Assembly: GCA_024762925.1 (NCBI GenBank)
Contig: JANTGM010000007.1
Coordinates: 39,842-103,841 of the forward strand
From: Kofleriaceae bacterium
GTDB lineage: Bacteria; Myxococcota_A; Polyangia; Haliangiales; Haliangiaceae
DNA length: 64,000 bases
Direction of reading: 5' to 3'
The translations under genes and the position numbers were made by a program. The notes under the pieces are model-generated. The model worked only from the letters and a program-made list of their open reading frames with translations. It was not told the DNA's origin and ran no database searches. Each line of letters opens with the position of its first letter. Positions within the stretch are counted from its first letter, which is position 1. Positions 43,223 through 52,392 of the stretch are shown here, piece by piece.

Positions 43223-45148
43223 CTACGAACGCCGGCGGTTTCCGCCCGAGCGCGGGCCGCGACCTTTCCCGCCACTGCGACGTGGTGGCGCTTTGAGGCC
43301 CTTGAGACTGTCGGGCACCTCACAGCTCTTGGCGGCATCCATCAACTCGACGATACTGCGCTCTAGGGCCTCCATGAAGGGCTTGTAGGTGGCTTGTCGG
43401 TTTGCGATGTCGCCCAGTTGCCGCTCCCAGTGTGCCGTCATGTCTGGGTAGGCGGCGGAGTTTGGCAGTGCAAAGACGAGCCCGCGACCAGCAGCCGTTG
43501 CGTGGATGTTCTTGGCCTTTCGATGAAGAAGACTCCGACGAAAGAGCCCCTCGAGAATGCTCGAGCGAGTAGCCTCGGTGCCAAGGCCATCCGTATCCTT
43601 AAGAATTTTTCGCAGCTTCGCATCCGATACAAAGCGGGCGATTCCCGTCATGGCTTGCAGCAGGGTTGCTTCGGTAAAGGGCTTTGGGGGCTCGGTCTTC
43701 TTGTCCAAGATTTTGCCCTCTCGACACGTGAGTTCGGCGCCTCTTGGCAACGGGGGAACAACAGAAGTTGCATCGGCATCGGCTGAACGTTTCCCACCAA
43801 GCAGGTTTCGCCATCCAGGCTCCTTGAGCAGCCTGCCTTTTGCAATGAAGGTTCCGCCAGCGATGACAAAGATCAGCTTGCCAAGTGCGTAGACCGCTGG
43901 CGGGTAGAACTGCATGAGATACTGCCGTGCGATAAGCTCGTAGATCTTGCGTTCCGGATCAGAGAATCGCGCGGCGTTGGATGGTGTTGGAATGATGGCG
44001 TGGTGCGCTGAGACCTTTCGGTCATCCCAAGCTTTTGTTCGAAGTGTGGGATTGCTCTGTGCTGCCGCCTTGGAGAGTGTCGGAGCAGACGTTGCAATCG
44101 CGGCAATCACCTGAGGGGCGGCAGCAAAGTGCTCCTCTGGCAAGTAGCGACAATCCGACCTGGGATAGGTTATCGCCTTGTGCTTCTCATAGAGGCTTTG
44201 GCAAGCGGAGAGAACCTGCGCAGCCGTCATGCCATAGCGCTTGGCGGCATCGATTTGCAGAGCTGATAGTGAGTAAGGAAGCGGCGGGGCCTGGCGAACA
44301 TCCTTGTGCTCCGACTCAGTAATTTTCGCAGGCTGATTCTTGATGCGTGACACCACATTCTCGGCCAAGGGCCGGTGCAAGACACGACCCTCCTCATCTT
44401 GAAATGGTGCACATGCCTCGCTCGGTTTCCACCGTGCCTGAATGTCCTTGCCTTCGTGAGGAATGAGCGCGTCCACTTCGTAGTAGGGCTTGGACACGAA
44501 GGATCTGATTTCTTCGTCGCGACGCACCACCAGGCCAAGGACGGGAGTCTGCACTCGACCAACCGAGAGCACGCCATCGTAACCGGCTCGCTGGCCAAGC
44601 AAGGTGTAGGCGCGGCTCATGTTCATGCCATAGAGCCAGTCCGCACGCGACCGGGCCAAGGCAGATACCGAGAGCGGAGCGAAGTCTCGATTGGGGCGCA
44701 TGCTTGCGAGCGATCGGCGAACTGCAGCTGGATTGAGATCGCGAATGAGCAGGCGCTCGATGGTGCTGCGTTTTGCCTTGGGATAACCAACATGGTCGAT
44801 GACTTCGTCGACAAGAAGCTGGCCCTCGCGGTCTGGATCGCCGGCATGCACAACCGGCGGAGCCTTTGCCAACAGCTTGCGAATCACCGCCAACTGCTTG
44901 CGAGCCGAAGAGCGAGGAGCCAACCGCCACGTTGTTGGAACGATGGGCAGGTCGGATAGGCTCCAACGTTTGTAGCGCTCATCGTAGGCGTCGGGCGGCA
45001 CCTGCTCGAGCAAGTGCCCAATGCACCAAGTCACCACATCGCCATCGCCAACTTCGATATAGCCCTCGCGCGGGTGATGAGGCTTGGGCAAGACCGCAGC
45101 GATGGCACGCCCCAAGCTGGGTTTCTCGGCAATGTAGACGCGGCCCAT
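43223..45148 (-). CDS. topB: DNA topoisomerase III
   Basis: Encodes 641 residues from ATG at 45148. The Toprim domain begins RVYIAEKPSLGRAIA and holds AGDPDREGQLL. The type IA core includes SVGRVQTPVLGLV, and the active-site Tyr is in ITYPRSDCRYLP. It ends with a Gly/Arg/Lys-rich tail (RSGGKGRGPRSGGNRRR) and has no zinc fingers, as expected for TopB. It decatenates and relaxes DNA. Its length is close to the E. coli enzyme. Confidence 0.95.
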   Translation of the reverse strand: MGRVYIAEKPSLGRAIAAVLPKPHHPREGYIEVGDGDVVTWCIGHLLEQVPPDAYDERYKRWSLSDLPIVPTTWRLAPRSSARKQLAVIRKLLAKAPPVVHAGDPDREGQLLVDEVIDHVGYPKAKRSTIERLLIRDLNPAAVRRSLASMRPNRDFAPLSVSALARSRADWLYGMNMSRAYTLLGQRAGYDGVLSVGRVQTPVLGLVVRRDEEIRSFVSKPYYEVDALIPHEGKDIQARWKPSEACAPFQDEEGRVLHRPLAENVVSRIKNQPAKITESEHKDVRQAPPLPYSLSALQIDAAKRYGMTAAQVLSACQSLYEKHKAITYPRSDCRYLPEEHFAAAPQVIAAIATSAPTLSKAAAQSNPTLRTKAWDDRKVSAHHAIIPTPSNAARFSDPERKIYELIARQYLMQFYPPAVYALGKLIFVIAGGTFIAKGRLLKEPGWRNLLGGKRSADADATSVVPPLPRGAELTCREGKILDKKTEPPKPFTEATLLQAMTGIARFVSDAKLRKILKDTDGLGTEATRSSILEGLFRRSLLHRKAKNIHATAAGRGLVFALPNSAAYPDMTAHWERQLGDIANRQATYKPFMEALERSIVELMDAAKSCEVPDSLKGLKAPPRRSGGKGRGPRSGGNRRRS

Positions 45149-45198
45149 ACGGCAACCGTAGCGCATGCCTCTGATCCTGCGGAGACAACCCGAGAGGA

Positions 45199-46044
45199 CT
45201 ACGGCGACGGATCGGATGCAAGACGCGAAAAGATTAGGCTATCGCGTACGCCAATGTGCGTCTCCCAGGTCGCGCGCAAGTGCCCCTCGTAGGAAAAGCC
45301 CAGCGCCTTGATGGCAGCGACCGACCGTTCGTTGTCCGGGTCAATATCGGCGGAGAGGCGCCTCACCTCACGAGTCTCGAAAGCGTGTGCGATGACTCGA
45401 CGAACCGCTTCCCGCGCGACTCCACGCCCTTGCGCATCGGGTCGCAGAATGTACCCAATCTCGGCTTCCTTCTTGTTCTTGTACATGAGGATTACCCACC
45501 CCAACGCGTCCGTTGTATCCGCCGTCGCAGTGATGGCGAAACACTCGATTCCCTTTGGGTCGACATTCCATTTCATGTACTCACGCACCGCATCCACGCT
45601 CTCAATAGGCCCCCGGCTCCAGTAGCGCATGTTGCCGTCATCCATGAGAGCTGGTGCCATCGCTTCGGCATCAGCGAGCTTTAGGGGACGCATGGTCAAG
45701 CGATCGGTGGTGAGAGTAGGAACGAGATACGGCTCCTTATCACCCTTGCGAAGATCTCTTACACTTGTCAGAACAACTTCCTGCAATCGCTCCTCGACGC
45801 AGTCTTTCATAATCTGTGAAGCGCTTCCTCTAAGCCAGCTTGTGTCGCCAAAGCACGCGTCACGACTGGCAGCGGATGGCCAACGGGCATGCGAGACAAA
45901 GCTGCCATCGGCATCTCGGAATAGCTCCGCACCACCGCTGCCACAACGTGCGCGGATCTGATGGGTGACATCTGCCCAAGCTGCTTCAAACTCCGCTTCC
46001 CGGCCACCCTTGATCCGCCAGCGATAGACAATCGTGTGGTGCAT
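45199..46044 (-). CDS. Two-domain protein: ABM-like barrel fused to RimJ/RimL-type acetyltransferase
   Basis: Encodes 281 residues. Residues 1-95 look like an antibiotic-biosynthesis-monooxygenase (ferredoxin-like) domain: IVYRWRIKGGREAEFEAAW, then FVSHARWPSAASRDACF. Residues about 105-281 are a GNAT domain of the RimJ/RimL type (LTTDRLTMRPLKLADAEAMA, GYILRPDAQGRGVAREAVRR, DPDNERSVAAIKALGF). The frame is continuous, so this is a true fusion. The joined function is unknown; the N-terminal domain may bind the substrate or dimerise. Confidence 0.75.
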   Translation of the reverse strand: MHHTIVYRWRIKGGREAEFEAAWADVTHQIRARCGSGGAELFRDADGSFVSHARWPSAASRDACFGDTSWLRGSASQIMKDCVEERLQEVVLTSVRDLRKGDKEPYLVPTLTTDRLTMRPLKLADAEAMAPALMDDGNMRYWSRGPIESVDAVREYMKWNVDPKGIECFAITATADTTDALGWVILMYKNKKEAEIGYILRPDAQGRGVAREAVRRVIAHAFETREVRRLSADIDPDNERSVAAIKALGFSYEGHLRATWETHIGVRDSLIFSRLASDPSP

Positions 46045-46100
46045 TGCGTTCCATTCTTGCTGAGGGCGCGGATCGGAGCAAGCTCGGGTAGACTGCGCCC

Positions 46101-46388
46101 ATGAGAAGCATCCTCCTTATGGCAACTCTGGCGCTTGCGTGTGGTGGCGAGCAAAACAAACCGGCCGAAACAGCCCCTGCGCCGGCCGTTGAAACCGATC
46201 TGCCGGCAGAGCCTGTGGAAGCAACCACCGATGCAGCTGCGGCGCCAAGTGAAGACTGTGTTTCTAAGTGCGTAGCGTCGAGGCAAATGCAGGCCACCTC
46301 GCCCGACCAAATCCAGCGGGATTGCGAAGCTCGCTGTGCGAGCGCTCCACCGATCGAGGCGCCCCCATCGGACACCAATCCTCAGTAG
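46101..46388 (+). CDS. Small Ala/Pro-rich lipoprotein
   Basis: Encodes 95 residues. The lipobox LALAC gives an anchored Cys at about residue 14. The mature part is a Pro/Ala/Glu-rich linker followed by a short cysteine cluster with two CxxxC pairs (CVSKC and CEARC), likely disulfide-bonded helices. No family was recognised. It lies 30 bp before hisH but is probably only a read-through neighbour. Confidence 0.65.
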   Translation: MRSILLMATLALACGGEQNKPAETAPAPAVETDLPAEPVEATTDAAAAPSEDCVSKCVASRQMQATSPDQIQRDCEARCASAPPIEAPPSDTNPQ

Positions 46389-46418
46389 CAGCGGTCCCAG
46401 CCGTGCTATGACCGCCCC

Positions 46419-47030
46419 ATGGCGACGGTTGTAATCGATTCGGGCTCCGGCAATCTGCGGTCGGTGCACCGAGCTCTCGAAGCGGCCGGTTGCGTACCAG
46501 AGTGTACTGCGGATCCAGACGTTGTGCGCAGGGCCGACCGCATCGTGGTCCCGGGCCAAGGCGCATTTGGCGACTGCGTTCACAACCTCGAAAACCATGG
46601 GATGCGTGAAGCGATCATCGAGGCGGCCAACTCGGGGACTCCGTATCTTGGCATCTGCCTTGGACTGCAGATTCTCTTTGCTAGCAGTGAGGAGAGCGAG
46701 GGCCAGGGTTTGGGGCTGTTGGATGGTGATGTACAGCGGTTCGCACCAGACGTTGGCAAGGTGCCTCACATGGGTTGGAACTCAGTGACTTGGGAGAATT
46801 CTGAAAGTCGTGACCCAATTCTTGAGGGGATTCCACAAGAGACCTATTTCTATTTCACCCACTCGTATCATGTCGAACCAACCGATTCGAATGTGATCGC
46901 ACTACGCTGTCACTACGGACACGACTTTGTTGCCGCCATCCGCAGCGAGAATCTCTTTGCTTGCCAGTTTCATCCCGAGAAGAGCCAGGGCGCGGGTATC
47001 GCTCTGCTCGCAAACTTTCTGAAAGCCTAA
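46419..47030 (+). CDS. hisH: Imidazole glycerol phosphate synthase glutaminase subunit
   Basis: Encodes 203 residues of the class I glutamine amidotransferase family. Nucleophile Cys80 is in GICLGLQ, with the His185/Glu187 pair in QFHPEKS. It feeds ammonia to HisF. First of a tight run hisH-hisA-hisF-hisIE with 2-10 bp gaps. Confidence 0.96.
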   Translation: MATVVIDSGSGNLRSVHRALEAAGCVPECTADPDVVRRADRIVVPGQGAFGDCVHNLENHGMREAIIEAANSGTPYLGICLGLQILFASSEESEGQGLGLLDGDVQRFAPDVGKVPHMGWNSVTWENSESRDPILEGIPQETYFYFTHSYHVEPTDSNVIALRCHYGHDFVAAIRSENLFACQFHPEKSQGAGIALLANFLKA

Positions 47031-47033
47031 GCC

Positions 47034-47747
47034 GTGCTCATCATCCCAGCCATTGACATCCTTGAAGGCCAAGCCGTCCGACTTGAGAAGGGCCAGCGCG
47101 AGCGCGTTACGATCTTTAGCGACAATCCAATCGAGCTCATCGAGGAATTCGTGAGCCAAGGCGCGCAGCGCATTCACATTGTCGATCTCGATGGCGCCTT
47201 TTCCGGAGAACGACGCCACTCAGAGATTATCGCAGAGCTTTGTAACGAGAGTCGCGTGCCTGTCGAAGTTGGTGGTGGCATCCGCAGCATCCAGGCACTC
47301 AATGGGTGTTTTTCTGATGGAGCCAGGTTTGCGGTTCTGGGAACTGCAGCAATCAAGTCACCTCTCTTTGTCGAGCAGGCCTGCAAGAGCAATCCTGGTC
47401 GGGTCATCGTTGCGGTCGACGCCAAGGACGGCATGGTTGCGGTGGAAGGTTGGGTGGAGACCAGCACGGTTAGCGCCACGGATTTGGGCCAGCAAGCCGC
47501 CTCTTGGGGAGCGGCCGCACTGCTCTACACCGATGTGAGTCGCGACGGCATGCACACTGGACCCAATGTCGAAGCCACAGCCGAGCTGCACAAAGCCTGT
47601 GGAATTCCGGTCATCGCATCGGGCGGCATTTCAAGTCTCGACGACATCGCCGCGCTCAAGGAGGCAGGCATCGAGATGGCAGTGGTTGGCCGAGCCATCT
47701 ACGACGAGCACTTCACGGTTGCTCAGGCCATCGAGGTTGCAACCTAG
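47034..47747 (+). CDS. hisA: ProFAR isomerase
   Basis: Encodes 237 residues from GTG at 47034. It is a TIM barrel starting [16 protein letters not shown], with the catalytic Asp in PAID and the second in IVAVDAKDG, and the phosphate loops VEVGGGIRS and [11 protein letters not shown]. It is the fourth step of histidine synthesis. It sits between hisH and hisF. Confidence 0.96.
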   Translation: MLIIPAIDILEGQAVRLEKGQRERVTIFSDNPIELIEEFVSQGAQRIHIVDLDGAFSGERRHSEIIAELCNESRVPVEVGGGIRSIQALNGCFSDGARFAVLGTAAIKSPLFVEQACKSNPGRVIVAVDAKDGMVAVEGWVETSTVSATDLGQQAASWGAAALLYTDVSRDGMHTGPNVEATAELHKACGIPVIASGGISSLDDIAALKEAGIEMAVVGRAIYDEHFTVAQAIEVAT

Positions 47748-47749
47748 CC

Positions 47750-48523
47750 ATGCTCGCAAAACGCATCATTCCCTGCTTGGATGTCAAAGATGGCCGGGTG
47801 GTCAAAGGCATCAACTTTGTAGAGCTTCGCGATGCTGGAGATCCTGTCGAGCAAGCAACCGTCTACGACGCCCAAGGCGCCGACGAGATTTGCTTCTTGG
47901 ACATCTCTGCATCCCCAGAGGGCAAGGCCACGATTCTCGACATCGTAAGACACACAGCCGATTGCGTCTTTGTTCCGCTCACTGTTGGTGGGGGAGTGCG
48001 GACGGTGGACGATTGTAGAAAGCTGCTTGAGGCTGGTGCCGACAAGGTTGCCATCAACACTGCTGCCACTCGCCGACCCGAACTCATTTCCGAGGCAGCA
48101 AAGCGTTTTGGCTCGCAAGCAATCGTAGTTGCGGTCGACGCTAAGAAAACTCCTGATGGTCGGTATGAAATCTACAGCCACGGCGGACGAACTCCCGAAG
48201 GACTTGACGGCCTCGAGTGGTGCAAACAGATGGCTGACATGGGCGCGGGCGAACTCTTGCTCACTTCGATGGATCGAGACGGCACACGCCAGGGATACGA
48301 ACTCGAACTCACCAGGCTCATCGTCGATGCAGTCCCAATTCCCGTGATTGCCTCAGGTGGGGTTGGCGTTCTTGACCATATGACCGAGGGACTCACAACG
48401 GGCGGTGCCGATGCGGTTTTGGCGGCATCTATCTTTCACTACGGCGAACACACAATTGGCGAAGCAAAAGCGCATTTGCGAGCTGCTGGCGTGCCAATTC
48501 GAGAGCCATGGAACGCATCATGA
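47750..48523 (+). CDS. hisF: Imidazole glycerol phosphate synthase cyclase subunit
   Basis: Encodes 257 residues from ATG at 47750, two bases after the hisA stop. It opens [20 protein letters not shown], with catalytic D11, and has VAVDAKK and IASGGVG in later strands. With HisH it makes imidazole glycerol phosphate and AICAR. Confidence 0.97.
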   Translation: MLAKRIIPCLDVKDGRVVKGINFVELRDAGDPVEQATVYDAQGADEICFLDISASPEGKATILDIVRHTADCVFVPLTVGGGVRTVDDCRKLLEAGADKVAINTAATRRPELISEAAKRFGSQAIVVAVDAKKTPDGRYEIYSHGGRTPEGLDGLEWCKQMADMGAGELLLTSMDRDGTRQGYELELTRLIVDAVPIPVIASGGVGVLDHMTEGLTTGGADAVLAASIFHYGEHTIGEAKAHLRAAGVPIREPWNAS

Positions 48524-48533
48524 GCGAGATACT

Positions 48534-49220
48534 ATGAACAAGTTAGAGATCAAGTGGGACGACAAGGGGCTCGTGCCTGCAGTCGTTCAACACCACGAGA
48601 GCTATGCGGTCCTCATGTTGGCCTACATGAATCAAGAGGCGCTCACCAAGACGCTTGAAACCGGGACCGTGCACTTCTTCTCGAGGTCGCGGCAGAGCCT
48701 TTGGAAGAAGGGTGAGACATCGGGCAACATGCTTGGCCTTGTCGACATGCGCATCGATTGCGACTCTGATGCCATCATCGTGCTCGCCAACCCCGTTGGG
48801 CCCACGTGCCACACCGGCACGCAATCGTGCTTCTTTAAGGAAATCGACCCTGCCACCGCTTCCGTCACAAACGAAGATCAGGGGCCTACGGGTGCCCGCT
48901 CCGCCATTGTTGACAAGCTCTTTGACGTGCTCTGTGAGCGCCGTGACGAGTCCGACCCGGCCAAGAGCTACACACGTTCGCTCCTCGACAAAGGCTTTCC
49001 CAAGATCGAAGAGAAGATTTTCGAAGAGTCGGGAGAACTCTTAGAGGTCTTGGCCAAGGGTGAGGAGAGCGACGTTGTGCACGAAAGTGCCGATTTGCTC
49101 TTCCACATGCTTGTGGGCCTCTGTGCACGTGGCATAGAAATCGATGCCCTCTGGGACGAATTTGATAGGCGCTTTGGTGTAAGTGGGCACGAAGAGAAGG
49201 CTGCGCGCAAGAAGAAATGA
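48534..49220 (+). CDS. hisI: Bifunctional PR-AMP cyclohydrolase / PR-ATP pyrophosphatase
   Basis: Encodes 228 residues from ATG at 48534. The HisI half contains WKKGETSGNML, the metal-binding DCDSDAI and PTCHTGTQSCF. The HisE half contains KSYTRSLLDKGFPKIEEKIF and ESADLLFHMLV. It does steps two and three of histidine synthesis in one chain. Its TGA overlaps the dinG ATG. hisG, hisD and hisC are not in the window. Confidence 0.95.
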   Translation: MNKLEIKWDDKGLVPAVVQHHESYAVLMLAYMNQEALTKTLETGTVHFFSRSRQSLWKKGETSGNMLGLVDMRIDCDSDAIIVLANPVGPTCHTGTQSCFFKEIDPATASVTNEDQGPTGARSAIVDKLFDVLCERRDESDPAKSYTRSLLDKGFPKIEEKIFEESGELLEVLAKGEESDVVHESADLLFHMLVGLCARGIEIDALWDEFDRRFGVSGHEEKAARKKK

Positions 49221-51208
49221 TCACAGAGTTTTTCCAACCCGGAGGCACGCTGCAGGCGGGTCTTGATGGCTATGAGGAGCGCCCGGAGCAAGAGCGCATG
49301 GCGCAAGCTGTGGCCGATGCACTTGCCGATGGCACAAGCCTTCTCGTCGAGGCCGGAACGGGAACCGGAAAGTCGCTGGCCTACCTGGTGCCAGCACTGC
49401 AAAGTGAGCAGCGGGTAGTCATCTCTACCGGAACCCGTTCGCTACAAGACCAGCTTCTGCACAAAGACCTTCCGGTGCTGCAGCGCATTGTGGGACACCC
49501 ATTTGTGGCCGTCCCACTCAAGGGCACGAGCAACTACCTATGTCGTCGCAAGTTTGCGGCGTATCTCGGCACGGCACCAAAGGAGAGTCCTAGCTGGGAT
49601 GCACTTCGCGAGTGGGCACTAACTACCGAAGTGGGCGATCGCGCAGAACTCTCCTCTCTTGCTGAGAATGCGGATATCTGGGCACAAGTGACAACCGGCC
49701 CCGAATCGCGGCTTGGATCTCGCTGCCCGTATTACGAGAGTTGCTTTGTCACCAAGGCAAGGCGTCGCGCCGAGAAGGCTGACCTCGTTGTCGTAAATCA
49801 TCACCTGTTTTTCTCGGACCTCGCGCTTCGCAAAGAGCATCCTGGTGCACGTGTACTTCCCGAATACGATGCCGTTGTCTTTGATGAAGCGCATGGGCTT
49901 GAAGAGGTAATGACCGAGCACTTTGGGGTCGAACTCTCGTCGCCGCGCCTTGAGCACCTTCTACGAGATTGGCGCGGTCACCTTCGAGACGACCCGGGCT
50001 CAAGCCAGAATCCGTGGATGCCGAGACGGGGCGACCAACTTGTGATGGATACGGCCAACGCCGCCCAGCGCTTCTTTGCGCAGGTACGACGAAGACTGGC
50101 CGCGGATGCGATGAAGAGCGAAGGCGAACGGTTTGCCCTTCCAGAAGATCTGATTGACGAACCCCTCAAGGCACTGTGGCTCGAACTCGATGAAGCGCTT
50201 GAGGAACTCTACGCCCACGGCAACCTTGGAGCGGAGTGTCTTCGAGATGATGGCCACGAGGAGAAGGGCGAGGAGCTAAGAATTCTCGCCAATCGCTGCA
50301 CACGGCTGCGAAATGACTTGGCGGCGATTGCTGACCGAAGCCCAGGTCGCGGCGACTTTGTCTTTTGGGGACGATTGCGCGGTCAGGGCGTGGCGTTGGC
50401 GGCGTCCCCTGTTGGCGTTGAAGGCGTAATTTCAGAAGAACTCTTACCCAACGTCGGGTCGCTAGTCTTCACATCGGCGACGCTCAGCGCGGGCGGGCAC
50501 TTTCGCCACATTCGCGAACGACTCGGCCTTGGCCCAGATAGCACAGAAGACTTGCGGGTCGAATCTCCTTTCAACTACCAAGAGCAGTGCCTTCTCTATT
50601 TGCCGCGAGACATGCCTGATCCCAGAGATCAGGACACCCAAGCCGAGCGCTTCTCGCGAATGGCAAAGCTCTTAGCCCTCACCAATGGCCACGCATTTGT
50701 GCTCTTCACAAGCTATCGGGCGATGAAGCAGTGCCATCAGGCGCTCAAAGCGACGGCAGAGTTTCCGTTTCTGTTGCAAGGGGAAGCGCCCAGGCAAGCG
50801 CTTCTAGACACCTTCCGCAACACACCCCGGTCGGTGCTCTTTGCCACCGGCAGCTTCTGGGAGGGTGTCGATGTTCCTGGGGAAGCTCTGTGTCATGTGC
50901 TCATCGACAAGTTGCCGTTCGAGGTACCAACCGATCCGCTGAACGAAGCCCGGATGGCCCGGCTCGAGGCGGAGGGCGCTTCAGCCTTTGACCACTATCA
51001 ACTGCCCCGCGCTGCAATTGCCTTCCGTCAGGGCTTTGGTCGACTCATTCGTCGCAAAGGCGATCGGGGCATTGTCTCTGTGCTAGATCCACGTATTGTG
51101 ACCAAGCGCTATGGTCGCTTCTTTCTCGATAGTCTGCCACAAACCGCTCGCACAAGCTCCTTGGAGCAAGTGCGTCGATGGTGGGAAAAGCCGAGGACTA
51201 CGCCATGA
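49217..51208 (+). CDS. dinG: DinG/YoaA-family XPD-like helicase
   Basis: Encodes 663 residues. Walker A is EAGTGTGKS, the DEAH box is VFDEAHGLEE, and the late motif VI region is GFGRLIRRKGDRG. It is a 5'-3' DNA helicase of the XPD group with an iron-sulfur insertion. Cys109, Cys170 and Cys176 (LGSRCPYYESC) are visible, but the fourth expected Cys, just before LGSRC, seems to be Arg165. It is coupled to hisIE (ATGA) and plsY (ATGA), so it is transcribed within a biosynthetic operon, an unusual place for a repair helicase. YoaA is an alternative family label. Confidence 0.9.
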   Translation: MITEFFQPGGTLQAGLDGYEERPEQERMAQAVADALADGTSLLVEAGTGTGKSLAYLVPALQSEQRVVISTGTRSLQDQLLHKDLPVLQRIVGHPFVAVPLKGTSNYLCRRKFAAYLGTAPKESPSWDALREWALTTEVGDRAELSSLAENADIWAQVTTGPESRLGSRCPYYESCFVTKARRRAEKADLVVVNHHLFFSDLALRKEHPGARVLPEYDAVVFDEAHGLEEVMTEHFGVELSSPRLEHLLRDWRGHLRDDPGSSQNPWMPRRGDQLVMDTANAAQRFFAQVRRRLAADAMKSEGERFALPEDLIDEPLKALWLELDEALEELYAHGNLGAECLRDDGHEEKGEELRILANRCTRLRNDLAAIADRSPGRGDFVFWGRLRGQGVALAASPVGVEGVISEELLPNVGSLVFTSATLSAGGHFRHIRERLGLGPDSTEDLRVESPFNYQEQCLLYLPRDMPDPRDQDTQAERFSRMAKLLALTNGHAFVLFTSYRAMKQCHQALKATAEFPFLLQGEAPRQALLDTFRNTPRSVLFATGSFWEGVDVPGEALCHVLIDKLPFEVPTDPLNEARMARLEAEGASAFDHYQLPRAAIAFRQGFGRLIRRKGDRGIVSVLDPRIVTKRYGRFFLDSLPQTARTSSLEQVRRWWEKPRTTP

Positions 51209-51801
51209 GTGACGAGCTGTCGATCGCCTTGGTTGTGCTCTCCTACTTCATGGGGTCGATTCCCTTTGGGCTGCTGATTGGCAAGAAGATGGGAGTCGAT
51301 GTTCGGGGCGTTGGAAGCGGGAATATTGGGGCGACGAACGTGGCGCGCAACCTCGGCAAAAAGGTTGGTGCGCTCGTGCTGCTTCTTGATGCGCTCAAGG
51401 CGGCCATTCCGACATTTGCGGCCAAGATGCTAGTTAGCCGTGGCGAGCTATCGCTGGAGTTCCTAGCGCTCGTAGCCATAGCCGCTATCATTGGCCACTG
51501 CTATCCGGTTTGGCTGAAGTTTCGCGGAGGCAAGGGGGTTGCCACATCTCTTGGGGTTTTTCTGGTTATCGACCCATCGCTAGCAGGGATTGGGGTGGCG
51601 ATCTTTGCCGTGCTCTACCTCGCATTTCGAACCGCCTCGATCGGATCGATAAGCGCAGCAGTCGCGTTTCCTGTGCTTCTCTGGCTATTTGAGCGCCCCC
51701 TGCCGCTTGTGCAACTTGGCATTGTGGGCGCAGTGATTATCGTCGTTAAGCACCGCAGCAACATTCTTCGCGTCTTTCGAGGCGAGGAAAATCGCGTCTA
51801 G
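51205..51801 (+). CDS. plsY: Acyl-phosphate:glycerol-3-phosphate acyltransferase
   Basis: Encodes 198 residues from ATG at 51205 in the dinG stop overlap. A polytopic inner-membrane protein with the three PlsY motifs: SIPFGLLIGKKMGVDVRGVG, GSGNIGATNVAR, and KFRGGKGVATSLG. It makes lysophosphatidate from acyl-phosphate, the first step of phospholipid synthesis. A weak CGAGAC/GTCTCG dyad follows at 51807-51827, between it and the convergent folK. Confidence 0.95.
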   Translation: MSDELSIALVVLSYFMGSIPFGLLIGKKMGVDVRGVGSGNIGATNVARNLGKKVGALVLLLDALKAAIPTFAAKMLVSRGELSLEFLALVAIAAIIGHCYPVWLKFRGGKGVATSLGVFLVIDPSLAGIGVAIFAVLYLAFRTASIGSISAAVAFPVLLWLFERPLPLVQLGIVGAVIIVVKHRSNILRVFRGEENRV

Positions 51802-51876
51802 ATTCGCGAGACGATTCGCGGGTCTCGGGCGCTGCATGGAGATATTCCTACGAAGAATTCGGATACTAAGACGGAG

Positions 51877-52392
51877 TTACCACAACTCACAGGACTGCTG
51901 CGCAACCGCCGGATCCGCAAGCAGTTGGGCCAACGTTGGAGCGTGATTGGTCCACTGAAACTTCCCTCCGAAGAGCTCTTGCAGCGGCCGAAGAACGAAG
52001 GCTCGCTGAGACATTCTGGGATGAGGAACACGTAGCCCCGGCTGATCCCGCATATGGCCCGCATGCAAGAGCAAATCGAGATCGAGAGTACGGGCGCCAC
52101 CAACAACGGTGCGTTCGCGACCATGAGAGTGTTCGAGTTCTTGCAACAGCGCAAGGGCAGCCTCGGGACTTGGAAGCGAGGTTGGCCACCATGCAGCAAC
52201 CGCGTTGAGATAGTTAGGTTGACTTGCAACCGGCCCAACTGGGGCAGTGAGGTAGTGGGACGACACCAGGGCTTGGCCCCAAACCTTGGAAATTGTCTCA
52301 ATGACGGCACGAAAACGCTCGGCAACCGCGATGGGCCCGCCAAGGTTCCCACCGAGCCCTACAACCAACGCTGCATGGGGAGACTTGCTCAC
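51877..52392 (-). CDS. folK: HPPK (folate biosynthesis pyrophosphokinase)
   Basis: Encodes 171 residues from GTG at 52392. It has the family's opening VGLGGNLGG, the catalytic block RTLDLDLLL, and VPHPRMSQRAFVLRPL. It transfers pyrophosphate to 6-hydroxymethyl-dihydropterin. Its start overlaps the stop of the fumarylacetoacetase-family gene (GTGA), so both are co-transcribed although unrelated in pathway. Confidence 0.93.
   Translation of the reverse strand: MSKSPHAALVVGLGGNLGGPIAVAERFRAVIETISKVWGQALVSSHYLTAPVGPVASQPNYLNAVAAWWPTSLPSPEAALALLQELEHSHGRERTVVGGARTLDLDLLLHAGHMRDQPGLRVPHPRMSQRAFVLRPLQELFGGKFQWTNHAPTLAQLLADPAVAQQSCELW

Noticed and set aside
47504..47749. Upstream extension of the hisF frame
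   Set aside because: It lies wholly inside hisA in another frame; HisF begins normally at [14 protein letters not shown] 47750.
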